NCBI GenBank assembly: GCA_004559785.1 | Contig: SFXD01000046.1 | Location: forward strand, 1 to 17,950 | DNA length: 17,950 nucleotides | Direction of reading: 5' to 3' | Origin: a bacterium | Lineage (GTDB): Bacteria > Bacteroidota > Bacteroidia > Bacteroidales > Bacteroidaceae | In this document: positions 1 to 8,000 of the stretch, in pieces | How the letters are laid out: the number at the start of each line of letters is the position of its first letter | Numbering within the stretch: the first letter of the stretch is position 1 | Notes under the pieces: model-generated | What the model was told of the DNA's origin: nothing | What the model saw: only the letters and a program-made list of their open reading frames with translations | Databases searched by the model: none | Program-made: the position numbers and the translations under genes

Positions 1-8
1 CATGGACA

Positions 9-16
9 CAAAGTTA
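9..16 (-). promoter_or_regulatory. Possible -7 element for a divergent gene at the left edge
   Basis: Read on the minus strand these bases are TAACTTTG, a full match to the Bacteroidota -7 consensus TAnnTTTG. An ATG lies at 3-1, about 5 nt downstream, the same tight spacing as in the Fur-family promoter in this window. No convincing -33 box is seen. If real, it drives a gene that begins at the window edge and cannot be read here. Low confidence because a single 8-mer match is weak. Confidence 0.25.
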
Positions 17-81
17 ATACTTTTTTTCTACGCTTCTGCTCTTTTTGCCGAATAAAAGACCTTAGTGTGCGGGAAATTTGC

Positions 82-89
82 TATTTTTG
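82..89 (+). promoter_or_regulatory. Probable -7 element of the CHU_C gene / uvrA cluster
   Basis: TATTTTTG matches the Bacteroidota -7 consensus TAnnTTTG and lies 15 nt before the chosen ATG at 105, giving a very short leader. No clear TTTG box is seen 19-21 bp upstream, so the call rests on the -7 element and its position ahead of the first gene of a co-directional cluster. Confidence 0.45.
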
Positions 90-104
90 CAAAAACAAAA
101 TGTC

Positions 105-842
105 ATGATGAGAGTATTTCTTACCGTATTATCGTTTTTCTTGCCATTTCTTGCAATGGCGCAATGGTATCCTTCCGTTGACCCTGTGGGAACCTATTAC
201 AAGGCGGACAAGGACGGAGGAGAGGAGAGTGGGGATGTAAACGGCACTACGCAAAGCGCACCACTAAAAGTGGTGTTCCAGGCCAACCCGTCCAACATCG
301 AGGAACTTGGCACGCCACGCTATGAATGGAAGATATGGAATACTTCCACACCATCGGATATCCTGTTGCAAAGGAATGAGCCGGACGTGGAATACACCTT
401 CGTAGAAAGCGGTACGTTCATGGCACAGTTGAAGGTCACGTTCTACGACACCGATGGTGGGATATATTCCGAGTTCCCCGAGGAAGGGGAGGATGCCAAG
501 ATAATTTCCTTCACCATCAGCGAGAGCAAACTCTCTTTCCCCAATGCCTTCTCTCCCAACGGAGATGGCTATAACGACATGCTACGTCCCAAGGACGACT
601 ACCAGAGCATAGTGGACTTCGAGGCATGTGTGTTCAACCGTTGGGGCAACAAACTATATTCATGGACTGACATCACGGGGGGATGGGATGGCAAGTATCG
701 CGGAAAGACTGTCAAGGACGGGGTGTACTATCTGGTTGTCAAGGCAAAGGGTGCCGACGGCAGGGACTTCACCATACGCAAGACCATAACCGTCCTCACT
801 GGTTACAACAACGGGGAGGGGGCATCCGTCGACAATGAGTAA
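105..842 (+). CDS. Secreted protein with C-terminal CHU_C / T9SS type B sorting domain
   Basis: A 245-residue protein with a signal peptide (residues 1-19, ending FLAMA, cleavage before QWYP). The middle (about 50-140) is beta-rich and PKD-like. The C-terminal ~100 residues carry the hallmarks of the gliding-motility-associated C-terminal domain: FSPNGDGYND at 149-158, NRWGN at 178-182, GGWDG at 192-196 and DGVYYLVVKA at 205-214. In characterised Bacteroidota this domain targets cargo to the type IX secretion system, so export across the outer membrane or surface attachment is likely; the specific role is unknown. ATG at 105 was chosen because it starts the signal peptide directly. A TTG at 78 would be in frame but would precede the signal peptide with extra polar residues and contain the -7 element; ATG at 108 is equally possible. 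The 3' end overlaps uvrA by 8 nt, suggesting translational coupling. Confidence 0.85.
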   Translation: MMRVFLTVLSFFLPFLAMAQWYPSVDPVGTYYKADKDGGEESGDVNGTTQSAPLKVVFQANPSNIEELGTPRYEWKIWNTSTPSDILLQRNEPDVEYTFVESGTFMAQLKVTFYDTDGGIYSEFPEEGEDAKIISFTISESKLSFPNAFSPNGDGYNDMLRPKDDYQSIVDFEACVFNRWGNKLYSWTDITGGWDGKYRGKTVKDGVYYLVVKAKGADGRDFTIRKTITVLTGYNNGEGASVDNE

Positions 843-3693
843 AAGGGAAATGATAAGTGTACACGGTGCCAGGGTACACAACCTGAAGGACGTCGACGTA
901 CAGATACCTCGCTACAGCCTGACCGTCATTACCGGGCTTAGCGGCAGCGGAAAGTCGTCGCTTGCCTTCGACACCATTTACGCCGAGGGGCAGAGGCGTT
1001 ACATAGAGACGTTCAGCGCATATGCCCGCAACTTCATGGGAAACCTGCAGAGGCCCGACGTTGACGAGATAACTGGACTCAGTCCGGTCATAAGCATAGA
1101 GCAGAAGACTACCAACAAGAATCCGCGAAGCACGGTAGGCACCACTACTGAGATATACGACTTCTTGCGTCTGCTGTATGCCAGGGTAGGTGAGGCGTAC
1201 TCTTACGTTACGGGCGAGCCAATGGTGAAGTATACGGAGGAAAAGATCATAGAAATGATACTCAGGGACTATTCCTCAAAGAGAATACTTGTGCTGGCAC
1301 CACTCGTCAGGAACCGCAAGGGTCATTACAAGGAACTCTTCGACTCGATAAGGCGCAAGGGCTATCTATACGTCAGGGTGGATGGCCAGCTGACGGAACT
1401 GCTGCCAGACATGAAACTCGACCGATATCGCAACCACGATATCGAGGTGGTTGTCGACAAGCTGCAGGTGTCCGCCACTGATGCCGGCAGACTTGTGCAG
1501 ACCGTTTCCATCGCCTTGTCGCTGGGTGACGGTCTAATTATGATATGCGACAAGGACACCGGACAGACACGTTTCTACAGCAGGCATCTCATGTGTCCTA
1601 CCAGTGGCATATCATACAGGGAGCCTGCCCCGCACGACTTTTCCTTCAACAGCCCACAGGGAGCCTGCCCACGTTGCAAGGGACTTGGGTACGTCAACAT
1701 GATAGACGAGGACAAGGTGATGCCGGACAGGACACTCAGCGTCAGGCAGGGAGGCATTGTGCCATTGGGCAAGTACAGGCAGCAAATGATATTCTGGCAG
1801 GTTGGCGCACTGCTCGAACTCGCCGGATGCACGCTCGACACTCCCTTGAATGACATTCCAGAGGAAACCATCCACGAGATACTGTACGGTTCGGACGAAA
1901 GGCTCAAGATACCTGATGCCCTCAGCAAGGCCGGGAAGGACATTTACACCGACTACGACGGCATAGTAAAGTACATTGACCAGATGCAGGATGCCGAGGT
2001 GGGCACAGGAGCCAGAAGGTGGGCGGAACAGTTCTATGGGACGGAAGTGTGTCCCGAGTGCCAAGGACAGAGGCTTAGGCGTGAGTCGAGGTATTTCCTG
2101 CTGGCAGGAAAGAACATAGCGGAGGTGTCCAATCTCGACCTCGACGAATTCCATGAATGGTGTCGTTCGTTGGAAAGCGTGCTGACGGAAAGGCAGAGTG
2201 CCGTGGCAAGGGAAATACTCAAGGAAATAATGGCAAGGACTCGTTTCTTGCTCGACGTTGGGCTGGACTATCTTACCCTGTCCCGTCCGTCGGCCAGCCT
2301 GTCAGGCGGTGAAAGCCAGCGCATACGGCTTGCCACGCAGATAGGCAGCCAGCTTGTGGATGTGTTGTACATCCTCGACGAGCCAAGCATAGGATTGCAC
2401 CAGAGGGACAACGTACGTCTGATTTCTTCGTTGAAGAAACTGCGCGACTTGGGCAACTCCGTTATAGTGGTGGAGCATGACCAGGAGATGATGGAGAATG
2501 CTGACTACATCGTCGACGTAGGCCCGGGGGCAGGTAGGAAAGGAGGCCAGATAGTATATGAAGGCACCTATGCCGACATGTTGTCATCCGGTACGCTCAC
2601 TGCACAGTACCTAAGTGGAGAGAAACGCATCGAGGTGCCAGCCGTACGAAGGACGGCAGACGGGCGCAAGCTGGTGCTTAGGGGTGCCAAGGGCAACAAC
2701 CTGCGCAACGTTACGGCAACCTTCCCTCTTGGTACCATAGTTTGTGTGACGGGTGTAAGCGGCAGTGGCAAGAGCACACTGGTAAGCGACACTCTCCACC
2801 CCATACTGGGAAGGCATTTCTACAGGTCGTTGGCAGAACCACTTCCGTACGATGGAATAGACGGACTGGAGCATGTGGACAAGGTGATTGACGTTGACCA
2901 AAGCCCACTGGGACGTACGCCAAGGTCGAATCCCGCCACTTATACGGGTGTATTCGAGGACATTCGGCGACTATTCGTGGAACTGCCCGAGGCAAAGCTT
3001 AGGGGCTACAAGCCTGGCAGGTTCTCGTTCAACGTAAAGGGTGGACGCTGCGAGAAGTGCGGAGGCAATGGTTACAGGACAATAGAGATGAACTTCCTGC
3101 CAGATGTCTACGTGCCATGCGAGGAGTGCAGGGGAAAGAGGTACAACAGGGAAACCCTTGAGGTAAGGTATCGTGGCAAGAGCATTGCCGACGTCTTGGA
3201 CATGACCGTCAACCAGGCCGTGGAGTTCTTCGAGAACCAACCTGCCATCCTCTCAAAGATAAGGACACTGCAGGAGGTGGGTCTTGGCTACCTAAAGCTT
3301 GGGCAGCCATGCAACACCATTTCCGGCGGAGAGAGCCAGAGGGTGAAGCTTGCCACGGAACTAAGCCGGAAGGATACCGGCAGGACGATTTACATACTGG
3401 ATGAACCCACTACGGGATTGCACTTCGAGGACATACGAGTTCTGCTCTCTGTGCTGGGCAGGCTTGCAGACAGGGGGAACACGGTAATCGTCGTGGAGCA
3501 TAACCTTGATGTCATCAAGTCTGCCGACTGGATCATAGACCTTGGACCAGATGGTGGTCGTGGGGGAGGGCAGATAGTGTTCGAGGGAACACCCGAGGCA
3601 CTGGCTCAGAGTGGAGTGGGAGCCACTGCACCTTTCGTGCGTGCGGCACTTGAGTGGACTCCTCCGACGCAGAAGGGTGCGACTGGAAAATGA
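835..3693 (+). CDS. uvrA: Excinuclease ABC subunit UvrA
   Basis: A 952-residue UvrA, the damage-sensing ATPase of nucleotide excision repair that loads UvrB onto lesions. Both ABC modules are complete: Walker A GLSGSGKS at 34-41 and GVSGSGKS at 640-647; signature LSGGESQR at 489-496 and SGGESQR at 830-836; Walker B with D515-E516 and D856-E857. The C-terminal zinc module is intact (C739, C742, C762, C765). The zinc module in the first half is altered: C254, C278 and C281 are present but the fourth position is S257 (CPTS instead of CPxC). The region after YARVGEAY, where many UvrAs carry cysteines, also lacks a CxxC. From memory Bacteroidota UvrAs often share this degeneration, so the protein is probably functional. 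Length is normal for the family. It overlaps the upstream CHU_C gene by 8 nt and is followed after 41 nt by the sulfatase. Confidence 0.98.
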   Translation: MSKREMISVHGARVHNLKDVDVQIPRYSLTVITGLSGSGKSSLAFDTIYAEGQRRYIETFSAYARNFMGNLQRPDVDEITGLSPVISIEQKTTNKNPRSTVGTTTEIYDFLRLLYARVGEAYSYVTGEPMVKYTEEKIIEMILRDYSSKRILVLAPLVRNRKGHYKELFDSIRRKGYLYVRVDGQLTELLPDMKLDRYRNHDIEVVVDKLQVSATDAGRLVQTVSIALSLGDGLIMICDKDTGQTRFYSRHLMCPTSGISYREPAPHDFSFNSPQGACPRCKGLGYVNMIDEDKVMPDRTLSVRQGGIVPLGKYRQQMIFWQVGALLELAGCTLDTPLNDIPEETIHEILYGSDERLKIPDALSKAGKDIYTDYDGIVKYIDQMQDAEVGTGARRWAEQFYGTEVCPECQGQRLRRESRYFLLAGKNIAEVSNLDLDEFHEWCRSLESVLTERQSAVAREILKEIMARTRFLLDVGLDYLTLSRPSASLSGGESQRIRLATQIGSQLVDVLYILDEPSIGLHQRDNVRLISSLKKLRDLGNSVIVVEHDQEMMENADYIVDVGPGAGRKGGQIVYEGTYADMLSSGTLTAQYLSGEKRIEVPAVRRTADGRKLVLRGAKGNNLRNVTATFPLGTIVCVTGVSGSGKSTLVSDTLHPILGRHFYRSLAEPLPYDGIDGLEHVDKVIDVDQSPLGRTPRSNPATYTGVFEDIRRLFVELPEAKLRGYKPGRFSFNVKGGRCEKCGGNGYRTIEMNFLPDVYVPCEECRGKRYNRETLEVRYRGKSIADVLDMTVNQAVEFFENQPAILSKIRTLQEVGLGYLKLGQPCNTISGGESQRVKLATELSRKDTGRTIYILDEPTTGLHFEDIRVLLSVLGRLADRGNTVIVVEHNLDVIKSADWIIDLGPDGGRGGGQIVFEGTPEALAQSGVGATAPFVRAALEWTPPTQKGATGK

Positions 3694-3734
3694 CATTAAT
3701 GATGAGGTAACCGGACAAAACCATAATTGATTGT

Positions 3735-5258
3735 ATGAGAGAGACGTCGCTTTTGTTATTCCTACCCATTGCCGTAAGTGCCCAGCAGAGGCCGAACATC
3801 GTGTTCATAATGACCGATGACCATACGGCACAGATGTTGTCTGCATACGGCAACAGTCCAATACAGACTCCCAACCTTGACAGAATAGCTGAAGAGGGAG
3901 TGCTGTTCCGAAACAGTTTCGTGGCAAACAGCCTGTCGGGTCCCAGCAGGGCTTGCCTCATGACGGGAAAGCACAGCCACAAGAATGGCTTTACCAATAA
4001 CGAGCATGGTATCTTCGATGGTTCGCAGCAGACCATGCCCAAGTTGATGCAGCAAGCCGGCTATCAGACGGCACTCATCGGCAAGTGGCATTTGGTAAGC
4101 AAGCCTACAGGGTTCGACTACTATGACATTTTGCCGGGACAGGGCAGCTACTACAACCCAACGTTCATCCATGACGATGGTGCCGAGTCCCGTTCCAAAG
4201 GCTACTGTACGGATGTGATTACGGACAAGGCTATAGATTGGATCGGAAACAGGGACAAGTCACGCCCTTTCCTTCTCTTCGTCCACCACAAGGCATGTCA
4301 TAGGGATTGGCTGCCCCCAATGAAATACCTCAGGGAATACGAGGACGTAACCTTCCCACTGCCCTCCAACTTCTGGGACTGCTGGTGTGACCGCCTTGCA
4401 GCACAGCAGCAGGAAATGTCTATAGCAAGTCCGCATGACATGGACATCGTGTATGACAACAAGATATACAGCAAGGGCGACTCAACCCGTCTGACAGCCT
4501 CCTACCTTTCAATGATAGACAGGCTGGACGAAAGTGACAGAAGAGAGTATTGGGCTTTCTACGACTCGCTTAGCACTGCCTTCCATGCCAATCCCCCTAC
4601 GGGAAAGGACCTCGTAGAGTTCAAGTTCCAGAGGTACATGCGCGACTATGCCAAGGTCACCAAGAGCCTCGATGACAACGTGGGTAGGCTTATGGACTAT
4701 CTTGAGCAGCAAGGATTGCTGGACAACACCTTTGTAGTATATACCAGCGACCAGGGCTTCTACATGGGCGAGCATGGATGGTTCGACAAACGCTTCATGT
4801 ACGAGGAGAGCCTGAATACACCATTGCTGATGAGGCTTCCCAGGGGATATGAGCGTAGGGGGGAGATTGACGAGATGGTACAGAACATCGACCATGCGCC
4901 TACATTCCTTCAGATGGCAGGTGCTGACGTACCCGTGGACATACAAGGTGTGAGCCTCCTGCCGTTGATTCAGGGCAAGAAATCGCCCCGTAAGTGGCGT
5001 GATGCCATATACTACCACTTCTATGAGTACCCTGCCGAGCATATGGTAAAGCGTCATTATGGCGTGAGGACCAAGAGGTACAAGCTCATACACTTCTACA
5101 ACGACATCGATGCATGGGAACTGTACGACCTGAAGAAAGATCCCATGGAGATGCACAACATATATGGTAGGCCAGGTACGGAGAGGATTACAGAAAAACT
5201 TATGGACAGGTTGCAACGGCTGCAGGAAGAGTATGACGTCAGGGAAACGGACAGATGA
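3735..5258 (+). CDS. Secreted serine-type sulfatase (arylsulfatase family, GlcNAc-6-sulfatase-like)
   Basis: A 507-residue S1-family sulfatase with a short signal peptide (about residues 1-16, ending AVSA before QQRPN). Metal ligands are D28 and D29 in the N-terminal TDDH motif and D339-Q340 in TSDQGFYMGEHGW. The maturation motif is S68-G-P-S-R, followed by ACLMTG, so formylglycine would be made from serine. In anaerobes this is done by a radical-SAM anaerobic sulfatase-maturating enzyme, which is not in this window. K117, H119, H347 and K352 fall where catalytic-pocket residues are expected, and the C-terminus has the family pattern WELYDLKKDPMEMHN. Overall it resembles Bacteroidales proteins annotated as mucin-desulfating or N-acetylglucosamine-6-sulfatases; substrate is inferred by resemblance only and other host glycans are possible. 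No own promoter is evident in the 41 nt after uvrA, so it may be read through from uvrA. No SusC/SusD genes or glycoside hydrolases lie nearby, so this is not a typical polysaccharide utilisation locus. Confidence 0.92.
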   Translation: MRETSLLLFLPIAVSAQQRPNIVFIMTDDHTAQMLSAYGNSPIQTPNLDRIAEEGVLFRNSFVANSLSGPSRACLMTGKHSHKNGFTNNEHGIFDGSQQTMPKLMQQAGYQTALIGKWHLVSKPTGFDYYDILPGQGSYYNPTFIHDDGAESRSKGYCTDVITDKAIDWIGNRDKSRPFLLFVHHKACHRDWLPPMKYLREYEDVTFPLPSNFWDCWCDRLAAQQQEMSIASPHDMDIVYDNKIYSKGDSTRLTASYLSMIDRLDESDRREYWAFYDSLSTAFHANPPTGKDLVEFKFQRYMRDYAKVTKSLDDNVGRLMDYLEQQGLLDNTFVVYTSDQGFYMGEHGWFDKRFMYEESLNTPLLMRLPRGYERRGEIDEMVQNIDHAPTFLQMAGADVPVDIQGVSLLPLIQGKKSPRKWRDAIYYHFYEYPAEHMVKRHYGVRTKRYKLIHFYNDIDAWELYDLKKDPMEMHNIYGRPGTERITEKLMDRLQRLQEEYDVRETDR

Positions 5259-5267
5259 CATCTGTCC
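5249..5267 (+). terminator. Perfect 19-bp palindrome spanning the sulfatase stop codon (hairpin or operator)
   Basis: GGACAGATG (5249-5257) and CATCTGTCC (5259-5267) are exact reverse complements around a single A. As RNA this folds into an 8-bp stem with a GAC loop, followed by only three T residues. It contains the sulfatase TGA. It could be a weak terminator or processing site separating sulfatase and TPR mRNA, or a dimer-binding operator for the TPR gene. The short T-run makes intrinsic termination uncertain. Confidence 0.4.
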
Positions 5268-5300
5268 TTTGCTGCGCCAACCACACAACGACATAAAAGC

Positions 5301-6113
5301 ATGACAAAGAGAATAATCGCATTGCTGCTCTTGGCCGTATTCACGACGTCCCAATCCTTTGCCCAGGAATATAGGGACTTAGTCAGGATGGCGATGGAGC
5401 AGATGGAGGCAGACAGCCTTGACAGGGCTGAGGGTCTGATCAGGCAGGCTTTGCGCAAGGACCCTGGCACGAAGGCGAATGCCATACTGTATGAATGGCT
5501 CGGTCAGATACAGGAGAGGAGGGGTGAGACTGATGCCGCCCTGCAATCTTACTCGATGGGACTGACTGTTTCTCCCACCACGTTGAGCCTGCTAATGGAC
5601 AGGGCTTCGCTCTACATACGTATGGAGAACGAGAAGAAGGCACTCGTGGACTGCAACGAGGTGCTTGACCTTAGTCCCGACCACAGGGAGGCTCTGCTGC
5701 TGAGGGCTTACCTGAATGACAGGTTGAGGCTGTACAAGGAGGCTCGTGCCGACTATGAGCATTTGATATCGCTGGAGCCCATGTCGCTTCCTGCAAGGCT
5801 TGGACTTGCCATGCTGAACAGCAAGGACGGACGGCCACGTGAAGCCATGGAACAGATGGACATGCTGGCACAACTGTTCCCTTCTGAGGCGGACGTGTTC
5901 CTAATAAGGGGCGGAATGAGGCAGCAGCGCAAACAGTACGAGCAGGCGTTGGCAGACTTCTGCAAGGCTGTGGAACTGGCTCCTGACAATGCCGATTGCT
6001 TTACGTCCCGATACGGTCTCTACATGGAGATGAAACAAAAAAGGCTGGCCCGGCAGGATGCCAGGACAGCCATTTCCCTCGGGGCAGACCCCTCACGCTT
6101 CATCGTGAGATAG
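5301..6113 (+). CDS. Secreted tetratricopeptide-repeat protein
   Basis: A 270-residue protein with a signal peptide (residues 1-21, hydrophobic ALLLLAVF core, SQSFA before QEY). The rest is about seven 34-residue TPR units starting near 23, 61, 95, 129, 163, 197 and 231, with recurring small residues and the pattern typified by YKEARADYEHLISLEP and YEQALADFCKAVELAPDN. TPR solenoids mediate protein-protein contacts; a periplasmic or outer-membrane-associated scaffold role is likely but the partner is unknown. There is no other domain. It lies 42 nt after the sulfatase, with a perfect palindrome between them, and its stop overlaps the convergent purA stop by 14 nt, so there is no room for a conventional terminator between the two genes. 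Confidence 0.9.
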   Translation: MTKRIIALLLLAVFTTSQSFAQEYRDLVRMAMEQMEADSLDRAEGLIRQALRKDPGTKANAILYEWLGQIQERRGETDAALQSYSMGLTVSPTTLSLLMDRASLYIRMENEKKALVDCNEVLDLSPDHREALLLRAYLNDRLRLYKEARADYEHLISLEPMSLPARLGLAMLNSKDGRPREAMEQMDMLAQLFPSEADVFLIRGGMRQQRKQYEQALADFCKAVELAPDNADCFTSRYGLYMEMKQKRLARQDARTAISLGADPSRFIVR

Positions 6114-7368
6114 TCTGTTCCCTGTCCGGTCCCACGCTCACGATGGTGATGGGGACTCCCATTTCCTTTTCTATGTAACTGATGTAGTCGCTGAACCGGC
6201 TGGGGAACTGATCGGCCGAAACCATGCCCGTCAGGTCTGCCTTCCATCCAGGCATGTCAACGTATACGGGGTTCCATCCCTCGCAGTCGTATGGCATGGT
6301 CTCTGTCCTTACGCCATCCTTTTCATATGCTACGCAAATGCGGATGGTATCGAACGTGTCCAGCACGTCTCCCTTCATCATGAAAAGCTGCGTCACTCCG
6401 TTTATCATGATTGCGTACCTCAGAGCCACCAGGTCGAGCCATCCGCATCGGCGGTTGCGTCCAGTTACGGCACCGAACTCATGACCTATCTCACGAATCT
6501 TGTTGCCCGTATCGTCGAACAGCTCAACGGGGAATGGACCTGAGCCTACGCGTGTGCTGTATGCCTTGAATATTCCGAATACCTCGCCAATGCTGCTTGG
6601 AGGCACTCCAAGTCCAGTGCATACCCCACCGCTGACGGTGTTGCTGCTGCTGACGAAGGGGTATGTGCCATGGTCTATGTCGAGCATGGTGCCCTGTGCG
6701 CCTTCAGCCAAGATGTTCTTGCCCTCTGCCAGAGCCTTGTTCAGTTCCGTCTCTGTATCTGCGAGGGTGTACTCCCTCATGTATCTTATGCCCTCAAGCC
6801 ACACCTTTTCCTCCTCAGTGATGTCGTACTCGGTGTAGTGCAGGTCGCTCAGTATCTGTTCGTGGCGTGCCTTGAGCCGTGCGTATTTCTCTTCGAAACG
6901 GTCGAGTATGTCGCCAACCCTAAGTCCCGTACGGCTTGCCTTGTCGCTGTATGTAGGCCCTATTCCCTTTCCCGTGGTGCCAACCTTGTTCTTGCCCTTG
7001 GCTGCTTCGTATGCCTTGTCGAGCACTCTGTGCGTTGGCAGGATGAGGTGAGCCTTGAGGCTGATGTGGAGCCGCCCCTTTAGGTCGTATCCTGCTTGTT
7101 CGAGCTCCTTGGCTTCTTGCATGAAGAGGTCTGGTGCTATGACGCATCCGTTGCCTATCACGTTGAGCCTGTCCTTGTAGAAGATACCCGAGGGGATGCT
7201 CCTGAGAACGAATTTCCTACCTTCGAACATTATGGTATGTCCTGCGTTCGGACCTCCCGCGAAGCGTGCTACTATGTCGTATTGTGGTGCCAGTACGTCC
7301 ACCACCTTACCCTTGCCCTCATCGCCGAAGACGATGCCTAACAGGGCATTGACTTTTCCTTTGCTCAT
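6100..7368 (-). CDS. purA: Adenylosuccinate synthetase PurA
   Basis: A 422-residue PurA, which joins IMP and aspartate using GTP in the first committed step to AMP. The start at 7368 gives MSKGKVNALLG, matching the usual beginning of the family; in-frame ATGs at 7386 and 7449 only add polar, non-conserved residues. Visible motifs are GDEGKGK with catalytic D16, NAGHT with H44, TTGKGIGP at 131-138, AEGAQG at 221-226 and RVGSGPFP at 273-280. The two residues before GDEGKGK are VF where most PurAs have QW; the catalytic residues themselves are kept. The gene follows the Fur-family gene by 99 nt with no TAnnTTTG element seen in that gap, so the two are probably co-transcribed. The Fur-purA pairing is, from memory, common in Bacteroidales. 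It ends tail-to-tail over the TPR gene with a 14-nt overlap. Confidence 0.97.
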   Translation of the reverse strand: MSKGKVNALLGIVFGDEGKGKVVDVLAPQYDIVARFAGGPNAGHTIMFEGRKFVLRSIPSGIFYKDRLNVIGNGCVIAPDLFMQEAKELEQAGYDLKGRLHISLKAHLILPTHRVLDKAYEAAKGKNKVGTTGKGIGPTYSDKASRTGLRVGDILDRFEEKYARLKARHEQILSDLHYTEYDITEEEKVWLEGIRYMREYTLADTETELNKALAEGKNILAEGAQGTMLDIDHGTYPFVSSSNTVSGGVCTGLGVPPSSIGEVFGIFKAYSTRVGSGPFPVELFDDTGNKIREIGHEFGAVTGRNRRCGWLDLVALRYAIMINGVTQLFMMKGDVLDTFDTIRICVAYEKDGVRTETMPYDCEGWNPVYVDMPGWKADLTGMVSADQFPSRFSDYISYIEKEMGVPITIVSVGPDREQTISR

Positions 7369-7467
7369 GGTTTGCTTTCCTGTCATATTGTCTTGTGTGT
7401 TTGTTTGTCCGTTATCATTTTCCTCTCTCGCTGCTCCTTCTGGCGGCATCGTCCTCCACGTATACCT

Positions 7468-7938
7468 TCATTTCTTTTTCTTGTTCTTGCTCTTGTTGGC
7501 ACATTTTCTGCATGTTCCGTGTAGGTAGAGGATTTGCTGCCTGACGTTGAAATGCCTGACATGTATTGAAGCCAGGAGCGTGTTGGTGTCCTTGTCGTCC
7601 CATTTCTCAATCTTGCCGCATTTCTGGCATACGAGGCATGCCATGGGAGTCTGGCTTGCGTTGTTCTCGTACATGGCAGTCCTGCTGACGGAGTGTTTTA
7701 TCACCAGTTGTGCGTCGGTGAGCAGTTCAAGTGTGTTGAAGAGGGTTGACCTGCTGACGACGAACTCTGACCTGTCCTCCATCTCCCGTGAGAGCATCTC
7801 CACGGAGAACAATCCCTTTGTCCTGACGACAGCCTTCAGGACTTCGTATCTTTCCGGAGTCTTGCGCTTGTTGCAGGTCTCAAGGTATTCTGTCAGTTTC
7901 TGACAAGATTTGCTTGTTATGTCGTCGTAGTTGTCCAT
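7468..7938 (-). CDS. Fur-family regulator with a degenerate metal-sensing site
   Basis: A 156-residue Fur-superfamily protein. The N-terminal winged helix (about 15-90) has the family features KRKTPERYEVLKAV and VSRSTLFNTLELL, and residues 100-146 form the dimerisation domain. The structural Zn(Cys)4 site is intact: C104/C107 (CQKC) and C143/C146 (CRKC). The regulatory site is not: Fur and PerR normally have a His-rich HHDH stretch just before the first CxxC, but here the aligned residues are P98-M99-A100-C101, with no His or Asp. H140 and E91 remain. The C-terminus is lysine-rich (KSKNKKKK). It may sense metal differently, act constitutively, or use C101. It has its own strong promoter and a very short leader, and is followed by purA on the same strand. 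Targets are unknown. Confidence 0.88.
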   Translation of the reverse strand: MDNYDDITSKSCQKLTEYLETCNKRKTPERYEVLKAVVRTKGLFSVEMLSREMEDRSEFVVSRSTLFNTLELLTDAQLVIKHSVSRTAMYENNASQTPMACLVCQKCGKIEKWDDKDTNTLLASIHVRHFNVRQQILYLHGTCRKCANKSKNKKKK

Positions 7939-7947
7939 ACCTGATTA

Positions 7948-7979
7948 CAAAGGTACGACTTAGAATGATAAAAACAAAA
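7948..7979 (-). promoter_or_regulatory. Bacteroidota-type promoter of the Fur-family / purA unit
   Basis: On the minus strand, TTTTG (7979-7975) is followed by a 19-nt spacer and TACCTTTG (7955-7948), an exact -33/-7 pair for the Bacteroidota primary sigma factor. The predicted start is about 7942-7944, only a few bases before the ATG at 7938, so the transcript is nearly leaderless. It lies in the 62-nt gap after the AlkD-like gene and gives the regulator and purA an independent start. Confidence 0.75.
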
Positions 7980-8000
7980 CTTTCGACTTCTTTTGTTTGC

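Noticed and set aside
1612..2154. 180-codon minus-strand frame inside uvrA
   Set aside because: Shadow of uvrA, which is intact and conserved through this part; no homology seen in the antisense translation.
3694..3701. CATTAATG palindrome after the uvrA stop
   Set aside because: Eight AT-rich bases of symmetry are expected by chance, and no promoter or operator context was seen.
4509..5354. 281-codon open frame on the minus strand across the sulfatase gene
   Set aside because: The plus strand encodes a complete sulfatase with catalytic motifs. The antisense translation has no recognisable domain and runs over the palindrome and the start of the TPR gene.
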